Source: Alnus glutinosa (Eukaryota; Streptophyta; Magnoliopsida; Fagales; Betulaceae). Taken from it: a stretch of DNA of 64,000 nt. Below are positions 33,957 through 45,330 of this stretch, one piece after another. Positions within the stretch are counted from its first letter, which is position 1; the number at the start of each line of letters is the position of its first letter. The stretch is from assembly GCF_958979055.1 (NCBI RefSeq), contig NC_084892.1, positions 1,492,001 to 1,556,000 of the forward strand. Direction: 5' to 3'. The notes below the pieces were generated by a model that was given only the letters and a program-made list of their open reading frames with translations, did not search any database and was not told the origin of the DNA. The position numbers and the translations under genes were made by a program.

Positions 33957-36030
33957 CTTAGAAAATAACAATGCTTCAGGAATTTGGTTAGGCTGGTTGA
34001 TGAGAACCCAAAACTGTATGCCAAAAAAACGCAACAGAGTTGAGAAGATTTTTATTTGTTTGGTTGGTTATCAATGGTGATCAATCGAATAAGAATAGTT
34101 GTTATATCAATGGTGATCAATCTAAGCTGAGTTTAGATTCTTTACTTTTGTGTTTCCTTGGTTTTCCTTTCTCTAGAGGCATAGTGGGGTGTTGCTCCTC
34201 TAAGCCAACTTCTTTTTGCTTTCCTGAAACTGTTAGGAATCTAATTCCTTTTTTATTAGCTCCTGTCGTTGCATGATAAATCATTAACATCAACAGTCCA
34301 ATTGATGGACAAAGATCCTCTTAGAAGTCATTTCATAATTAAAATTTTTTGCTATTATATTTAATGGTATACATGTTGTTACATTATTTAAAAATTATTT
34401 ACAATGTTTAAATGACGCGGTAACATGTTTATTTTAGAGTATGCTATACACTACATCGATGTCCCGGTCCTATATATGTTACACCGACATCCCCCTATCT
34501 CATTTGGTTAATGTAGGTCTATCAGTTTTTGTTAAAAAATAAATAAATTCAAGGATTAATAACATTGTCACACAATTTAATGATGTGACAGTAAAAATCA
34601 CTCATTGAATTAGCACTTACAAAATAAAAAAAAAATAAAAAATCAAATGTTAATTTTCAGTGACCTACTAAATAACATTACTCTTTATTTATCTATAACG
34701 AAAACATAAACTTTAGGACATAGGGTCTTGGAGTTGGAAAATGCTAGCCATCTTCCCATTTTCCTCTCATCCCCTTACTCCTTGATGTGGCTATGCAACA
34801 TGACACTGCCACGTCAATCCCAAAAAAAAATTACCCAACCTTTTTTATAGGTGGCCGACAACCTCCAACTGAACCTCCAGGAGTAGTCGCACAGATCTTG
34901 GATCCTTCGAGGTGGTTGCTAGTCACAATATCTCTCCAATTGTAACCACCAGATCGGGTGATCCCAACCAACCCCCTCATGGTAGTTGTAGGCAGCGCCG
35001 ACTTGAAGAGGCTGTGCACATTTTTTTATTTGACTTAGCAATGCCGTCAGGCGTCAGCCATAAGAGGTAGGAGTAAAATTAGAATATGTATAGCATTACT
35101 CCTTATAAGTTTATTCACGTGTCCCGAACATCAAGTAGGGGTTTTTTTTTCCTCATTGGATTGTCCAAACAAAATCATTTTGTTATGTTAATTTTTTGAA
35201 ACTCTTTTATAAATATCCTAAAGAGTTTAAAATGTTACTCAAATTACACTTTGATATAAATAAACCACCAATGTAAAAATTTATTAATAGTAAGGCAGGC
35301 ATTATTTAAGGATTTAGCTTAGGTCCAGTTCTGGTTGGAATTAGACTTGTAGGAATTAGGGTACGTTTGGATTTGCAATTTTAAAAAGTACAATTTAAAA
35401 TAACGATTTTAAAAAGTGCGATTTAAAGAAATTGATTTTTAAAAACGCAGTTAAGCGTTTGGCAAAATCGCAGTTTAGCCTTTAAAATTGCGAATTTACT
35501 TTTAAAATTCTGTGTTTTCAAAAAAGTACCATCTTATCTGCAATTTGAAAAAGCAGATTTTCTGTGTTTTCAAATCACAATTTTTAAAAACGCAGTTCCC
35601 AAACGATCTATGTTCTGCGATTTGGTTTAAAATCACACTTATTGTCTACGAAATCGCAATTCTAAACGCACCCTTAGAATAGGAGACAAAAAATATCAAT
35701 AGGTATAATTCTAACAAAAACTAGACCCAAAATCAAATCTCTCTTCTTCTTTTTTTGAAATATTCATTGCAAAAATGGATAAGTGAGTGACAGAGAGAGA
35801 AAACCAGTCTCAACAAATAAAATAGAAAAATGCTACAAATCATTTTGCTGTTTATTCGCTGTACATTTTCATTCTTTTTTTTTTATTTTTATATATAAAT
35901 CCAATAATTTTTTTTAAAAAATCCAATAATTAATTTGCAAAAGAGATGGACAACATAATTATGTATAACATATCTCAATAAAATAAGATTCATTCCCAAT
36001 TTCAATACTCAGCTATCTTCTCGTGCATAG
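33957..36030. other. Intergenic DNA upstream of the CHUP1-like gene
   Basis: No gene is seen. Around 34830-35020 there is a GC-richer stretch with no family I recognise, perhaps the inside of a non-autonomous element. A Tourist-like MITE lies at 35359-35673. Confidence 0.5.
35359..35673. mobile_element. Tourist-like (PIF/Harbinger) MITE, copy 1
   Basis: 315 bp. The termini are GGGTACGTTTGG and, at the right, the complement of GGGTGCGTTT. TTA flanks both sides (35356-35358 and 35674-35676), the 3-bp duplication typical of PIF/Harbinger elements. The interior is rich in AAAACGCAGT and GCGATTT repeats. It is closely related to the element at 49574-49889. Confidence 0.87.
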
Positions 36031-38110
36031 TAAGTGAAAGAAAAAGATAATCACGTAGAAAAATAAAAACAATAGCAGAAATAATAAAATAGACAAAAGA
36101 TTTTACGTAATTCGGTCTATAACTTATGTTCATAGAATAAAGTCCAAACAGCTACATTATGCTCTTAAACAATATCACAAATGCCCAAAAGAAAAAGAAC
36201 AAAAAAAAAAATGTGGGGACAACTATAAGCCAAAATAAGAGCCAATTATCGGCTGAAATGAGAGTCGAATATAGGCTAAAATGAGTATGAGTTTTAAACA
36301 ATACCACAAAGGCCAAAAGATAGGTCTGGGTCAACAATTGAACCAACAATGACCAAAATAATATGGACAACTTGGCCTCTTTTTTTTTTTTTTTTTTTTT
36401 AAGTAATTCTCTTATTTCTTGCATCTGCGCCACACAAACCCTAATTTTTTTGTTGATCTTAGGGCATCTCCAACAGAGGTGCTATTTTAACCAGAATTGT
36501 TAAATTTGACTTTTTTTACTATTTTTTTCAATCCAGCAGAATAGCTTCTTTAAGCTTTTTTCCTTAACAGTGAACAGTGAATAGCCAACAATGGCTATTT
36601 ACTATTTATCTGTTTACACTTTTTTTATTAATATTTTTTTCTCTCCCCCTCTTCGTCCCTCTCTGCCGGCCATGAACAACCAACAAAATCAGGAACAACC
36701 AACCAAAATCGACCATGAACATCCAACAAAAAATCATGAAACAAACCAACCAAAATCAACCATGAACAACCAACCAAAATCATCAAAATCAACCATAAAT
36801 ATAGCTTTAGCCGTGATACATATAACCGAAACAGGGGAGACATTCAAGCTTCAAAATCAGATGGGTTCAACTAAAAATCATCAACCAAAATCATCAACCT
36901 ATTTTACCAGTCGCCGAAAATCACCTCTGACTCGGCCGGATCCGCGCCTAGCTCAACCGGAACTCGTCTCAGGCCACCGAAACTCGACTCATGAAGGATC
37001 GGGTTGATGGGTTTCGTCTGGGTTCGTCGAGTTCAGCGGTTGTCTCTCGGAAATCGCTCATAATCACCGGAAATCACCTCTGACTCTGCCGGATCTGCGC
37101 CTAGCTCAACCGGAACTCGTCTCAGGCCACCGGAGCTCGACTCATGGAGGACCGGGTTGATGGGTTTCGCCTGGGTTCGTCTGGGTTAGTCGAGTTCAGC
37201 GGTTCTCTCTCGGGTCTCTCCATCTCCAGCTCTCCCTAAATCCCTCGATCTCTCTCTCAGTGTTTCAGATGAAAAGAGAAAGGAAGAACAAGAAAGAAAG
37301 ATCAGGAAGGAAAAATGAGGAGAATAAAAGAATAAAAAAAAATATAATAAAAAAAGAATAAAAAATAATATTTAAATGTAAGTAAAGAGTTGAATAGTAA
37401 ATCTGTTGGAGAGAATATTGGAAAAACAGTAGTTAAAGTAGAGATTGATACTTTTTGAATAGCTATTTTAACTCCAACTGCTGGAGATGGCCTTAGTACC
37501 TTGCGGCCTGCGTCACTCCTATCTCTTTTTAGAGTTTGACCTGCTATTGACAATTCACAAACACAGCACCAGGCATACGACGACTGAGAGGCGATGCAAA
37601 AATGTAGAATGTACAACTTCATCTTTTTGTCTGATTCAAACATAGAAAGTCATTTGAGAGATTTCACAGTGGGAGCAACAGCAATGGATGGAATCGTGGT
37701 GCTCACATGATATGAAGACGGCCGCGGTGACGACTGAAAAAATTGTTTGAGCCTATCTCTATGATAAAATTCAACTCAACAATCTTTACCAAATACCACT
37801 TTCATTTTCCGTGGGACTAAGTAGATCGCCTATCTCTGATACCATGAAAAAAAACATAAACCTAAAAAAAAAATAAAGATTAAGTACATAACAATAAAAT
37901 AAAGACAAGATTTTCTGTGAAAAAAGTCCAAATGGCTACATTATGCTCTTACTTTTCTTAATGAATTTATAATACAAATTATCCATATTTGTAGGGTTGT
38001 AAAGAGAATACAAAAATGTATGAAAGAATATCAAATCAAATCAAAACTGAATGTATTCTGAATTGATTATAATTAATGCTGAAATCAAATCTCTTTAATA
38101 TATTCTAACA
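36031..38110 (-). mobile_element. LTR-retroelement fossil (copia or TRIM-like), broken, with a Harbinger element nested inside
   Basis: The right end carries an LTR (37845-38110) that on the minus strand begins TGTTAGAATATATT and ends TTTTCA. It is followed at once by TGGTATCAGAG (37834-37844), the usual primer-binding site for initiator tRNA-Met in copia elements. A diverged related sequence near 36031-36180 (shared GTCCAAA, GGCTACATTATGCTCTTA) may be the other LTR. Between them are about 0.6 kb of non-coding sequence and the 1.03-kb insertion at 36462-37492. No gag or pol remains. The element is broken and looks old. Confidence 0.42.
36462..37492. mobile_element. 1.03-kb non-autonomous PIF/Harbinger element
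   Basis: The termini are GGGCATCTCCAACAG at the left and the complement of GGCCATCTCCAGCAG at the right; subterminal sequence (AGCTATTTTAA) also pairs. TTA flanks both ends (36459-36461 and 37493-37495). Inside is an imperfect tandem duplication of about 150 bp (TCACCTCTGACTC at about 36921 and 37074) and a stretch of AACCAACCAAAATC repeats. A 138-codon open frame here is low-complexity and is not a transposase. Confidence 0.8.
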
Positions 38111-40058
38111 GTAAGAACACTTAGTTACCAATTTCCAGTTTTCCACGGCATGCTACTAAAAGCTTGATCTTTTAAAATTATGATTAGCCTTAAGTATTGA
38201 TTTAACTATTTAAGTATGATATCACAGAAGATAGGGTATTCAAAGAGGTCATAAATAATTGATTCTGCTTTGTTTGATATCAGTTTAGCATCAAATTAGT
38301 ATTGTATATTGGATTTAATAGTCTTGTCTTTTCGGCCCTGACCCAACGACATTACGTTGTTGGGGGTACCTTACCGTGTGCCTACTTAAAAAATAAAAAA
38401 AAAAAAAATACCCCAACATGCATTAGCAAAGTTGTATAAAAAATTTATGGCTTTGTTGAACACTTCAAACATGAACGCCTACCTTATTTTAGAAAAGAAG
38501 CGAACGAGATAATGATCACGAATATGAGTTGTTTATGAACTTTGAATGTTATACATCAGAACAAACAACTAAGATTAGGGCAAGCCTACAAAGAAAAACT
38601 AAGAATAGAGCAATAGAAAAAGAAAAAGTTAGTGCCAATGATCATGAATAAATAAATTGTTAGGAACAATAACACTTGCTGTTGCCCATCTGTACCGGAG
38701 TTTGCAACATTAGAGCTTGGCTGAATTCTTCATTCCATTAAGAGCAGACATTGCATAGTTTGCTTTTATTTATATATAAATGTTATATTCCCATCCCAAA
38801 TTATTTGTCTGCCTTAGAAGATCAATAAAACCCCAATGCAATGAAAAGGACAAAAAAAAAAAAAAGCAATGAATAGATAATGATTTGGAGGCTGTAAATT
38901 ATAATGCAGAGTCATGAAGGTTGCAATGCAGAATGTAAGAAGAAAATGAAAAAGAAAGTTCTAATTAATAAGTTCCATAATTAAACATTTGATGGACGTT
39001 GCACGGGACTCAACAAACGGTGGCGGTGTGTTGAATTCTTGAAACTCTTCTATCATCAGGCAGAGATCACATTCAGCTTCTTTCTAAAGCTTCCTTAGAA
39101 TAGTTTTTACTGCTAGCCTAATCCAAAAGAGGAATTTCTTGGCTTCAGAAGTTTTGAGTTTTTGGATATGGCACTGCAACTTGTTTTGCCAGTAAGACAC
39201 ATATAATACTGGTGTCTATGCCCAAAAATAGACATTTACAGGATTCAAAAGAGCCCCTTCTCAAGATATAGTTGCCCTTGACATTCTTTCCATCCTGCAG
39301 CATACATAGCAATATAAAAGCTGCAAATATCTTACTTGATGAAGAATAATTTCTCAAATCTGTGACTGTCAACTAGCTATTTGACAGGGCAGACATAGGC
39401 AACAACCTTATAGTAGATTAGCAAGAAAGTTCTTGTTAGGTTTCTCCTATGCCAACATTAAACCATTGTCCATATGATGGAAAAATAGGCAACTTGGCTA
39501 ATGAAATGTATAAAAATTTCACAGATCACACACACAGAGAGACATCCTAGACAAATTTTTGAAGGAGAGGGAAACAAAAGTGTAAGTGAAAATAATTAAT
39601 CTCTAAACAAGCTTATCATATACAAAAGGTGGAGAATAAATTACTAATTGATTCTTGATGCAACCAGATTTCTACAAGAATTCTATTAGGAACTCAGCCC
39701 TCCTTCTTCACATGCTGTCACATTACATTTAGCTATCCAAAACAGAAGGTGTTTAAGTATTAATCAGATCTTTAAATTCACCCATTTCTATGGGCTTAAG
39801 ATTTTGTTATCCTTACATTTGTTTATCTAAACTATTGCATTACACCAATCCACTTGCAATGTTTTTCTAAGCCTGATGATTTAAAAGATTTTCAAATTTC
39901 TTTTTCTATCTGTCAATAGAAACAAGAGACCCTTTAGCACATGATTCATAGCAGGAATTTGTACAGAAATCACTACCCTTGTAAACTATTCCCATGAAAA
40001 TGCCAGAACAATTTTCTAAAAGGCCAAGAGGAAGTGAAACAAGTGGCCGCTCTGTACC
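38111..40058. other. Intergenic DNA downstream of the NifU-like gene
   Basis: Contains a copy of the C block of the macro-repeat (38166-38450). From about 38650 to 40058 I see no gene or clear repeat. The last few hundred bases are probably the 3' UTR of the gene ending at 40059. Confidence 0.5.
38166..38450. repeat. Isolated outlying copy of the macro-repeat C block
   Basis: Shares CAGAAGATAGGGTATTCAAA, AGAGGTCATAAATAATTGA, TGTTTGATATCAG, TCTTGTCTTTTCGGCCC and TACCGTGTGC, in order, with 43586-44110 and 47030-47540. It lacks two AT-rich inserts present in those copies, so it may represent a simpler ancestral form. Confidence 0.82.
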
Positions 40059-40762
40059 TCAAAAGTTTTCAGGACTGTCATCCAACTGTTTCTCATCTTC
40101 TATATCCACCTCCAAGATTTCCTAAGAAAAAGCAACCGCATATTAATACCAAAAAGAGCAGGGCATTCCATTCAGCTACCATTCTCAGTTAGAAAATGAC
40201 TCACAGGGATCCTCTGCTTCAGATAATTAGCGACTCTGGCCAGAACATCACTACGTTTGTGCCAAAACCGACCTTTAAGACTAATCTTCACAAAAGGTCC
40301 ATCTAAATCAGCAAGTTCGACTACTCCTAAAAAACAAATGTTTTTTTCACCTTTTTAGGCACCAAAAACTAACACTTTTTTTCACAATGTTCAAATCAAA
40401 ATAGTCATATATTGTGTGAATGTGTGACCATGGGAGTATTGACCTGTTATGCCGACAGAAGAGTCGAAGATCTGCGCCAGCTCCGCACGGGCATCATCTA
40501 AAACCTGTCTAACGTTGTCTTCCGTCAGATCGAGCGGTGGTGGGGATGAAAGAGCTGCTGCTAAAGCCGGTAGCCTCGTACGACTCGATGATGTCAGAGG
40601 CTGTGCAACCACTACCATTCTCTCCCCTAGCCTTGGCCTTTCTACGAGGTTTCGGATGTTTGAGATAGGAAGAGAATTACAGCAGAGGACTGATGATAGC
40701 ATCACGGACACCATGTGATGATGACGATGATGGTAACAGCGGAGACACCCCTCCAGCGACAT
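40059..40762 (-). CDS. Small plastid-type protein with a NifU-like core lacking CxxC
   Basis: Three exons (40762-40444, 40326-40205, 40121-40059) join in phase to 167 residues. The first 70 or so are Ser/Arg-rich and lack acidic residues except near VERPRLGER, consistent with a transit peptide. Mature part: LTEDNVRQVLDDARAELAQI, then GVVELADLDGPFVKISLKGR, then a basic stretch and YLKQRIPEILEVDIEDEKQ. The order and spacing echo the C-terminal NifU domain (LTEENVxxVLD, VELVELDGPVVKLRLQGAC, IPEI). The Cys-x-x-Cys that binds the Fe-S cluster is absent; LKGRFWHKRS stands in its place. I recall uncharacterised plant and cyanobacterial proteins of this kind but no assigned function. An alternative start is Met17. 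The exon models are well supported by splice sites; the function is not. Confidence 0.8.
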
Positions 40763-40951
40763 CCCTTTTCACTTTGAAGCCTCTTTCTTTCTGCTCCAAT
40801 GAAGAGACATCCAGAGGAGGAATGGATAGCTTTTAATTGGATAACCGCATATCTGCTGTGAAAAACTCAACGGCTGGGATGCAAACATAGGAATTTAAAG
40901 CAAACTCCGTGACTTCTCCGTTACAGCCGGCCAATTCACTACTCACTCGCC
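40763..40951. promoter_or_regulatory. Short shared intergenic region between divergent genes
   Basis: Only 189 bp separate the start codons of the NifU-like gene (minus) and the broken fasciclin-like gene (plus). A bidirectional promoter is plausible. CCAAT occurs on both strands near it (40929-40933 plus; ATTGG near 40837). There is no expression evidence. Confidence 0.35.
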
Positions 40952-41430
40952 ATGGACATGGTTTTCTCTCCCAAACTCTTCTTCCTCTTCCTCCTCTTCT
41001 TCGTCTTCCTCACAGCTTCTCTCAAACCCAGTAGTATTGTTCATGCATTTCCCGATGATCAGAGCCCAACCCACTCCGCCCAAATCAACTCCAACTCCGT
41101 CCTCGTCGCCCTCCTCGAGTCCCACTACACTGAGCTCGTCGAGAAGGCCGCCTTGTTGCAAACCCTGGAGGACTTGGTCAGCCGCCGCAACGTCACCTTC
41201 TTCGCCCCCGTACGGCAACCACGCGCTGGACCGCGAGTTCAAGCTCTTCCTCCTCGAGCCCAGAAACCCCCGGTCATTACAGACCCTCGTGCTCTCCCAC
41301 ATTGTCCCCGAACGTGTTTCCCTCGACGCGTGGTCGACACTTTCGCGACTCTCTCATTCACAATCGACTCGAGCTGACAATAAGCCAGGCTTCCGGCGAA
41401 AAGTTTGTCGGTTCGGCGAGTGTGACTAAG
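40952..41430 (+). pseudogene. Broken fasciclin-like arabinogalactan protein gene (FLA16-18 type)
   Basis: Begins like an intact secreted FLA: signal peptide LFFLFLLFFVFLTAS, then QINSNSVLVALLESHYTELV and LLQTLEDLVSRRNVTFFAP, the start of a FAS1 domain. Near 41207, in a run of C, the frame shifts; the next frame continues with NHALDREFKLFLLEP and LQTLVLSHIVPERV. A second shift follows near 41330, after which LELTISQASGEKFVGSASVTK appears in the third frame. Homology then stops, leaving roughly the first third of a protein of about 460 residues. It has two frame breaks, loses the second FAS1 domain and has no proline-rich stretch. Cell-wall adhesion was the likely original role. A base-calling error in the C run could explain the first shift, but not the second or the truncation. 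Confidence 0.8.
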
Positions 41431-42084
41431 CGTTCGTAAAGCACTGCAATAAGTTCTTTTATGGCATGTTTCGATGCATTAACTTTTTCAAATATTTTTC
41501 AAATTGAATTCAAATTTTATTCAGATTTTATTTAATTTTTTTTAATTTTGTCTCAAATTTTCAAACCATCCAAAAATAATTTCAAAAACAAATTTTTTTT
41601 TTTTTGACATTCGCAATTTTTCAAAAAACTTGCACACCTTTAATCAAAAGAGACATTTTTTATTAATAATAACATCCAAAAAAATAAAAAATAAAATCAA
41701 TAATAGTTGCTTTTAGTGGTGACGGTGATAAAATATATGAAAAAGCTTTATTTTGAAATATTGGGAAGAGAAATAAATTGACTCACAATAACACATTTAA
41801 AACCCTTAAGTTATAAGCTGTTTTTGAAGTGCCTCCCAAACTATCGATGTGTTCCAAAAATATCCCATTTGTCAAAATATTTCTATAATATCCTTGCCAC
41901 GTGTCATGTTTTCAATTAAAAAATAATAAAAATAAAATTTAAAAAATCAAAGAAATATTAAAAATATTTTAGAAAACTATATATATATATATTCCTATTT
42001 TGGCCAAAATGGTGGCTTAAGGATGGAGCCAAACATTTTAATGGGAGGGGGCCAAATAAATTTTTTTCTTAAGTAGGGGTTAAA

Positions 42085-42140
<56 letters not shown>

Positions 42141-42848
42141 GCAAATTTTAAGTAAATTAAACATAACCCAGTTTTGATATTTTTATTATTCCCTTCAAAT
42201 TAAAAATCAATAAGCAAAAGTGAAAAGAGTTTTTTGGAAAAAAAAATTAAAAAAATAAAAATAAAAAAGAGTAAAGAAAACCGCTGTCCAAATATTCAAA
42301 AAAATAAAAAAGGTCTCAATTTTTGTACTAAAATTGAGAAATTTCAGTTGGATGAATTGTGTACTTCTCCGCCTTCTCGCAAGACATTACATGAATAGCA
42401 TGGCTCTTAAAGTTAACATACTCTTGCTCCTTTTGTTAGAACAGCCCACTAACTGTTATACAAAACCTACTATATTCTACACAAAACACATTCTGCTAAA
42501 CGCAACGCAAAACAAATGAAACGCATATCGTCTAGACTTTTCTAATGCCATCTAGCTATTTTTGCCCAACTATCATTCCAAGTGAGATGAAACCAGTTGA
42601 AGAAATGATAAAAGAGAATGGGCAAGGGACCAACCAAAAAAAAATCTAGGGGCCAATAGGCAAAAACACCTTAATTATATTTTTTTTTACCTTAATTATT
42701 TTTTTTTCTTAAGAGTTGAGGGGGGGGGGGGGGCATGGCCCCTACCACCCCCCCCCCCCCCCCCCCCCCTTCTCTCTGTCATTGCCCTTGGGAATGGTTG
42801 AACCACCCACAAGGGCCATGGGGTGGTTCGGCCACTCCCAAACCAGCT
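41431..42848. other. AT-rich intergenic DNA with decayed elements
   Basis: No gene is seen. Around 41790-41950 is one arm of an element resembling the foldback MITE at 13709 (TCCCAAACTATC, CACGTGTCAT). 42013-42778 has GGATGGAGCCA at one end, AGGGGCCAATAGG inside and a C-rich end, like an old relative of the hAT MITE at 45125. 42086-42137 is a TA microsatellite. A G run (about 14) and a C run (about 20) lie near 42720-42769. Confidence 0.5.
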
Positions 42849-44330
42849 AAATGTGGGTGCTTAATAACTATGCAAATTTTGATATCATTTATGACTAAGC
42901 CAAAATAACTAGTTGATATGCTAAAATGAGATCGAAATGAGGTCCTTCCGACTAACCAAATTGGAGAAACATTTAATGAGCACTGTTGACTTACCAAATG
43001 TGAAAAAATAAATAAATAAATAACATTCTCTCTCATCTCAAAAAAATAATAAAAATATTCAAAAATAACATTTAAATACAATAATAAAAGTTGATAGCTA
43101 AAATAGAGTTTGAATGTAAATACTTTGAAAAATTGAGTAACTAAAATATAAAAATTAATTTTTTTAGCTAAGTGTAATGTTATTTTATATTCTTTCTCCT
43201 ATTTAATTTTTTTAAAAATCAATCATTAAATCTGTAGGACATACACTTTAACCCGATATTAATGATCAAACCAAAAACAACCTATACCTTCTACGATACG
43301 ATGCCATGGAGACCCCACCGACCAAGTTGCCCATACCAGTCAACTAAAATAGAAAAAAAATAAAAATAAAAAGGAGTGAATGTTTTAGCTATGAGTAATA
43401 TTGTTTTGTATTCTTTCTCCTAATTAACTCTTTTTAAAAAATAAATAAATAAATCATTAAATTTGTAGGACCTAAACCTTCGCATGATATTAATGATCAA
43501 ATCAAAAACAGCCAACATCTTCTGCGAGACGACGCCTTGGAGACCCATCAACCAAGTTGCTCATACCAATCAACCAAAAAAATAAGTAATTTTTTAAAAT
43601 TATGATTAGCGTTAAGTATTGATTTAAATGTATGATGTCATGCACAGAAGATAGGGTATTCAAAGAGGTCATAAATAATTGATTTTATTTTGTTTGATAT
43701 CAGTGTAGCATCAAATTATTATTGTCTATTGGATTTCCCCAACCTCTATGATTTAATAATATATTACACAAAAAAATTAATAATCTTGTCTTTTCGGCCC
43801 TTACCGCAATATTTGTTTAGGCTACGTGACAACGACATTATTACGTTACAAGTAATTATTTTGTTATTTTTGTGTTTTTTTTAAAATAATGAAACTTTAA
43901 AAATTATTATTAAGTTTGTGAATGATTATTATTACATTTTGATCTAATACAAATTTTTAAACGCCACATTAATCTTAGAGGACATAAAAATGACAAAAAA
44001 AAATAACTTTTATAATTACTTTGTTAGGATACCCTACCGTGTGCTTACTTAAATAAATAAATAAAATACCCTAACATGCATTAGCAGATTTGTATCAATA
44101 ATTTATGTTTCTTCAAAAAGTATTGTTATTTTTTATATTTATTTTATTTTGATTAATGTGACATATTTAAAATATATATATATATTATGTTAATTAATAT
44201 AAAATAAATGTAATAAATAATTATGAAAAATATCATTATTCTACCTCAAACTAGATGTAAGATACTAAGATGTAGGAAAGCTCGTACTAAACCACTTTTT
44301 TTTTAAAAAAAATGATAATTATACAATAAT

Positions 44331-44885
44331 GCTCCGTTTGTTTCAACGTAAAATGGTTTCTAGAAAATGATTTATGAAAAATGATTTTGACATTTTTCGG
44401 TGTTTGGTAGGGGCGAAAATAATGGTCAACCGAAAAATGATTTCCGTTTGACCAAAAATGCTTAGTAAATTTCAAAAATTAAAAGCGTAAATCATTTTCC
44501 GTAGATGGCAGACGTAATTGACCATCTTTTAAATGATGCAGTAGACCTTTACGTTCAAGCAGTTGATTATTGTCAGATTCCGATAAGCCAGATTCTGGCA
44601 CCGACCTGAAAATTATGTTGGAATATGGCGACGTTCGGCCACGGTCTTCGAATTTGGCGGTACTGTACTAGATTTCGGCCATACTAGCAAGAACGATCGA
44701 ATCCTTTCCCATCTAGCCGGGATCCTGGACGAATCTGGTTGTTATGGTCGAGAACCTCCCAGAACGGCAGGATCCCCACCAAGATGGCCGACTTTTGGCC
44801 GTTTTGTGCCGGATTCCGGCAATCTTCGCCATAATTTGGCACAAAAAGGCCAAATTCCAGCCACTTTTGACGAAATCCATATGCA

Positions 44886-44929
<44 letters not shown>

Positions 44930-45112
44930 TTATATTAATTTTTTTAATTTTTTGAAATTAATATGATTGAATAAAAATATAAAAAATATTCGTAATTTTC
45001 CGTATGCGCCAAACACTGAAAAATGATTTCGACGGAAAATATTTTTATGAAAAGATAACTTATTTGAAAATATTTTACGACCAAAACTATTTTACACCGA
45101 AACAAACGGAAC
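44331..45112. mobile_element. TIR element in macro-repeat unit 1 (B1)
   Basis: 782 bp bounded by related inverted ends: GCTCCGTTTGTTTCAACG at the left and the complement of GTTCCGTTTGTTTCGGTG at the right, both leading into TAAAATGG/TAAAATAG. The interior is GC-richer, with repeated CCGGATTCCGGC-like and GGCAGGATCC motifs and a TA microsatellite (44890-44925). No transposase is encoded. No clean target duplication is visible. It shares its site and flanks with the copy at 47827, so it was present before the 3.4-kb duplication. Confidence 0.68.
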
Positions 45113-45124
45113 ATAAGACGTAAT

Positions 45125-45330
45125 CAGGGACGGAGGGAGGGGGGGGCTGGCAGGGGCCATGGCCCCCCCCCAAATTTCCTAAAAAAAAAAATTTTAAGGT
45201 GAGAAAAAAAAATAATCTAAAAAATTAAAAAATTTAAGGTAAAAAAAAAAAATTAGCTTACTTGGCCCCTACTCAAAAAAAATTTTCGGCCATTGGCCCC
45301 TGCCCATAAGAACTTCTGGCTCCGTCCCTG
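45125..45330. mobile_element. 206-bp hAT-type MITE, 8-bp TSD
   Basis: The termini are CAGGGACGGAG at the left and its exact complement at the right. GACGTAAT flanks it on both sides (45117-45124 and 45331-45338), the 8-bp duplication of hAT elements. The interior has GGGGCCATGGCCCCCCCC and A-rich runs. The sister repeat unit has the unoccupied site near 48635-48645 (AAGACACAATGAATTT), so the insertion followed the 3.4-kb duplication. Confidence 0.9.

Noticed and set aside
33957-34034. Upstream extension of the CHUP1-like reading frame to 34034
   Set aside because: The codon at 34034 is TTG on the coding strand, and no ATG lies between it and 33956. The extension also lacks family similarity.
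36591-37007. 138-codon open frame rich in Asn, Gln and Lys
   Set aside because: It lies wholly inside a TTA-flanked non-autonomous Harbinger element and is made of AACCAACCAAAATC repeats. It shows no homology to a known protein.
40437-40762. Plus-strand open frame opposite the NifU-like exon 1
   Set aside because: Antisense shadow. The minus frame has splice sites that join in phase to two more conserved exons.
42720-42769. G and C homopolymer runs, considered as possible quadruplex or replication structures
   Set aside because: They sit in a decayed hAT-like element whose intact relative at 45125 also has G/C runs. Lengths may be sequencing artefacts.
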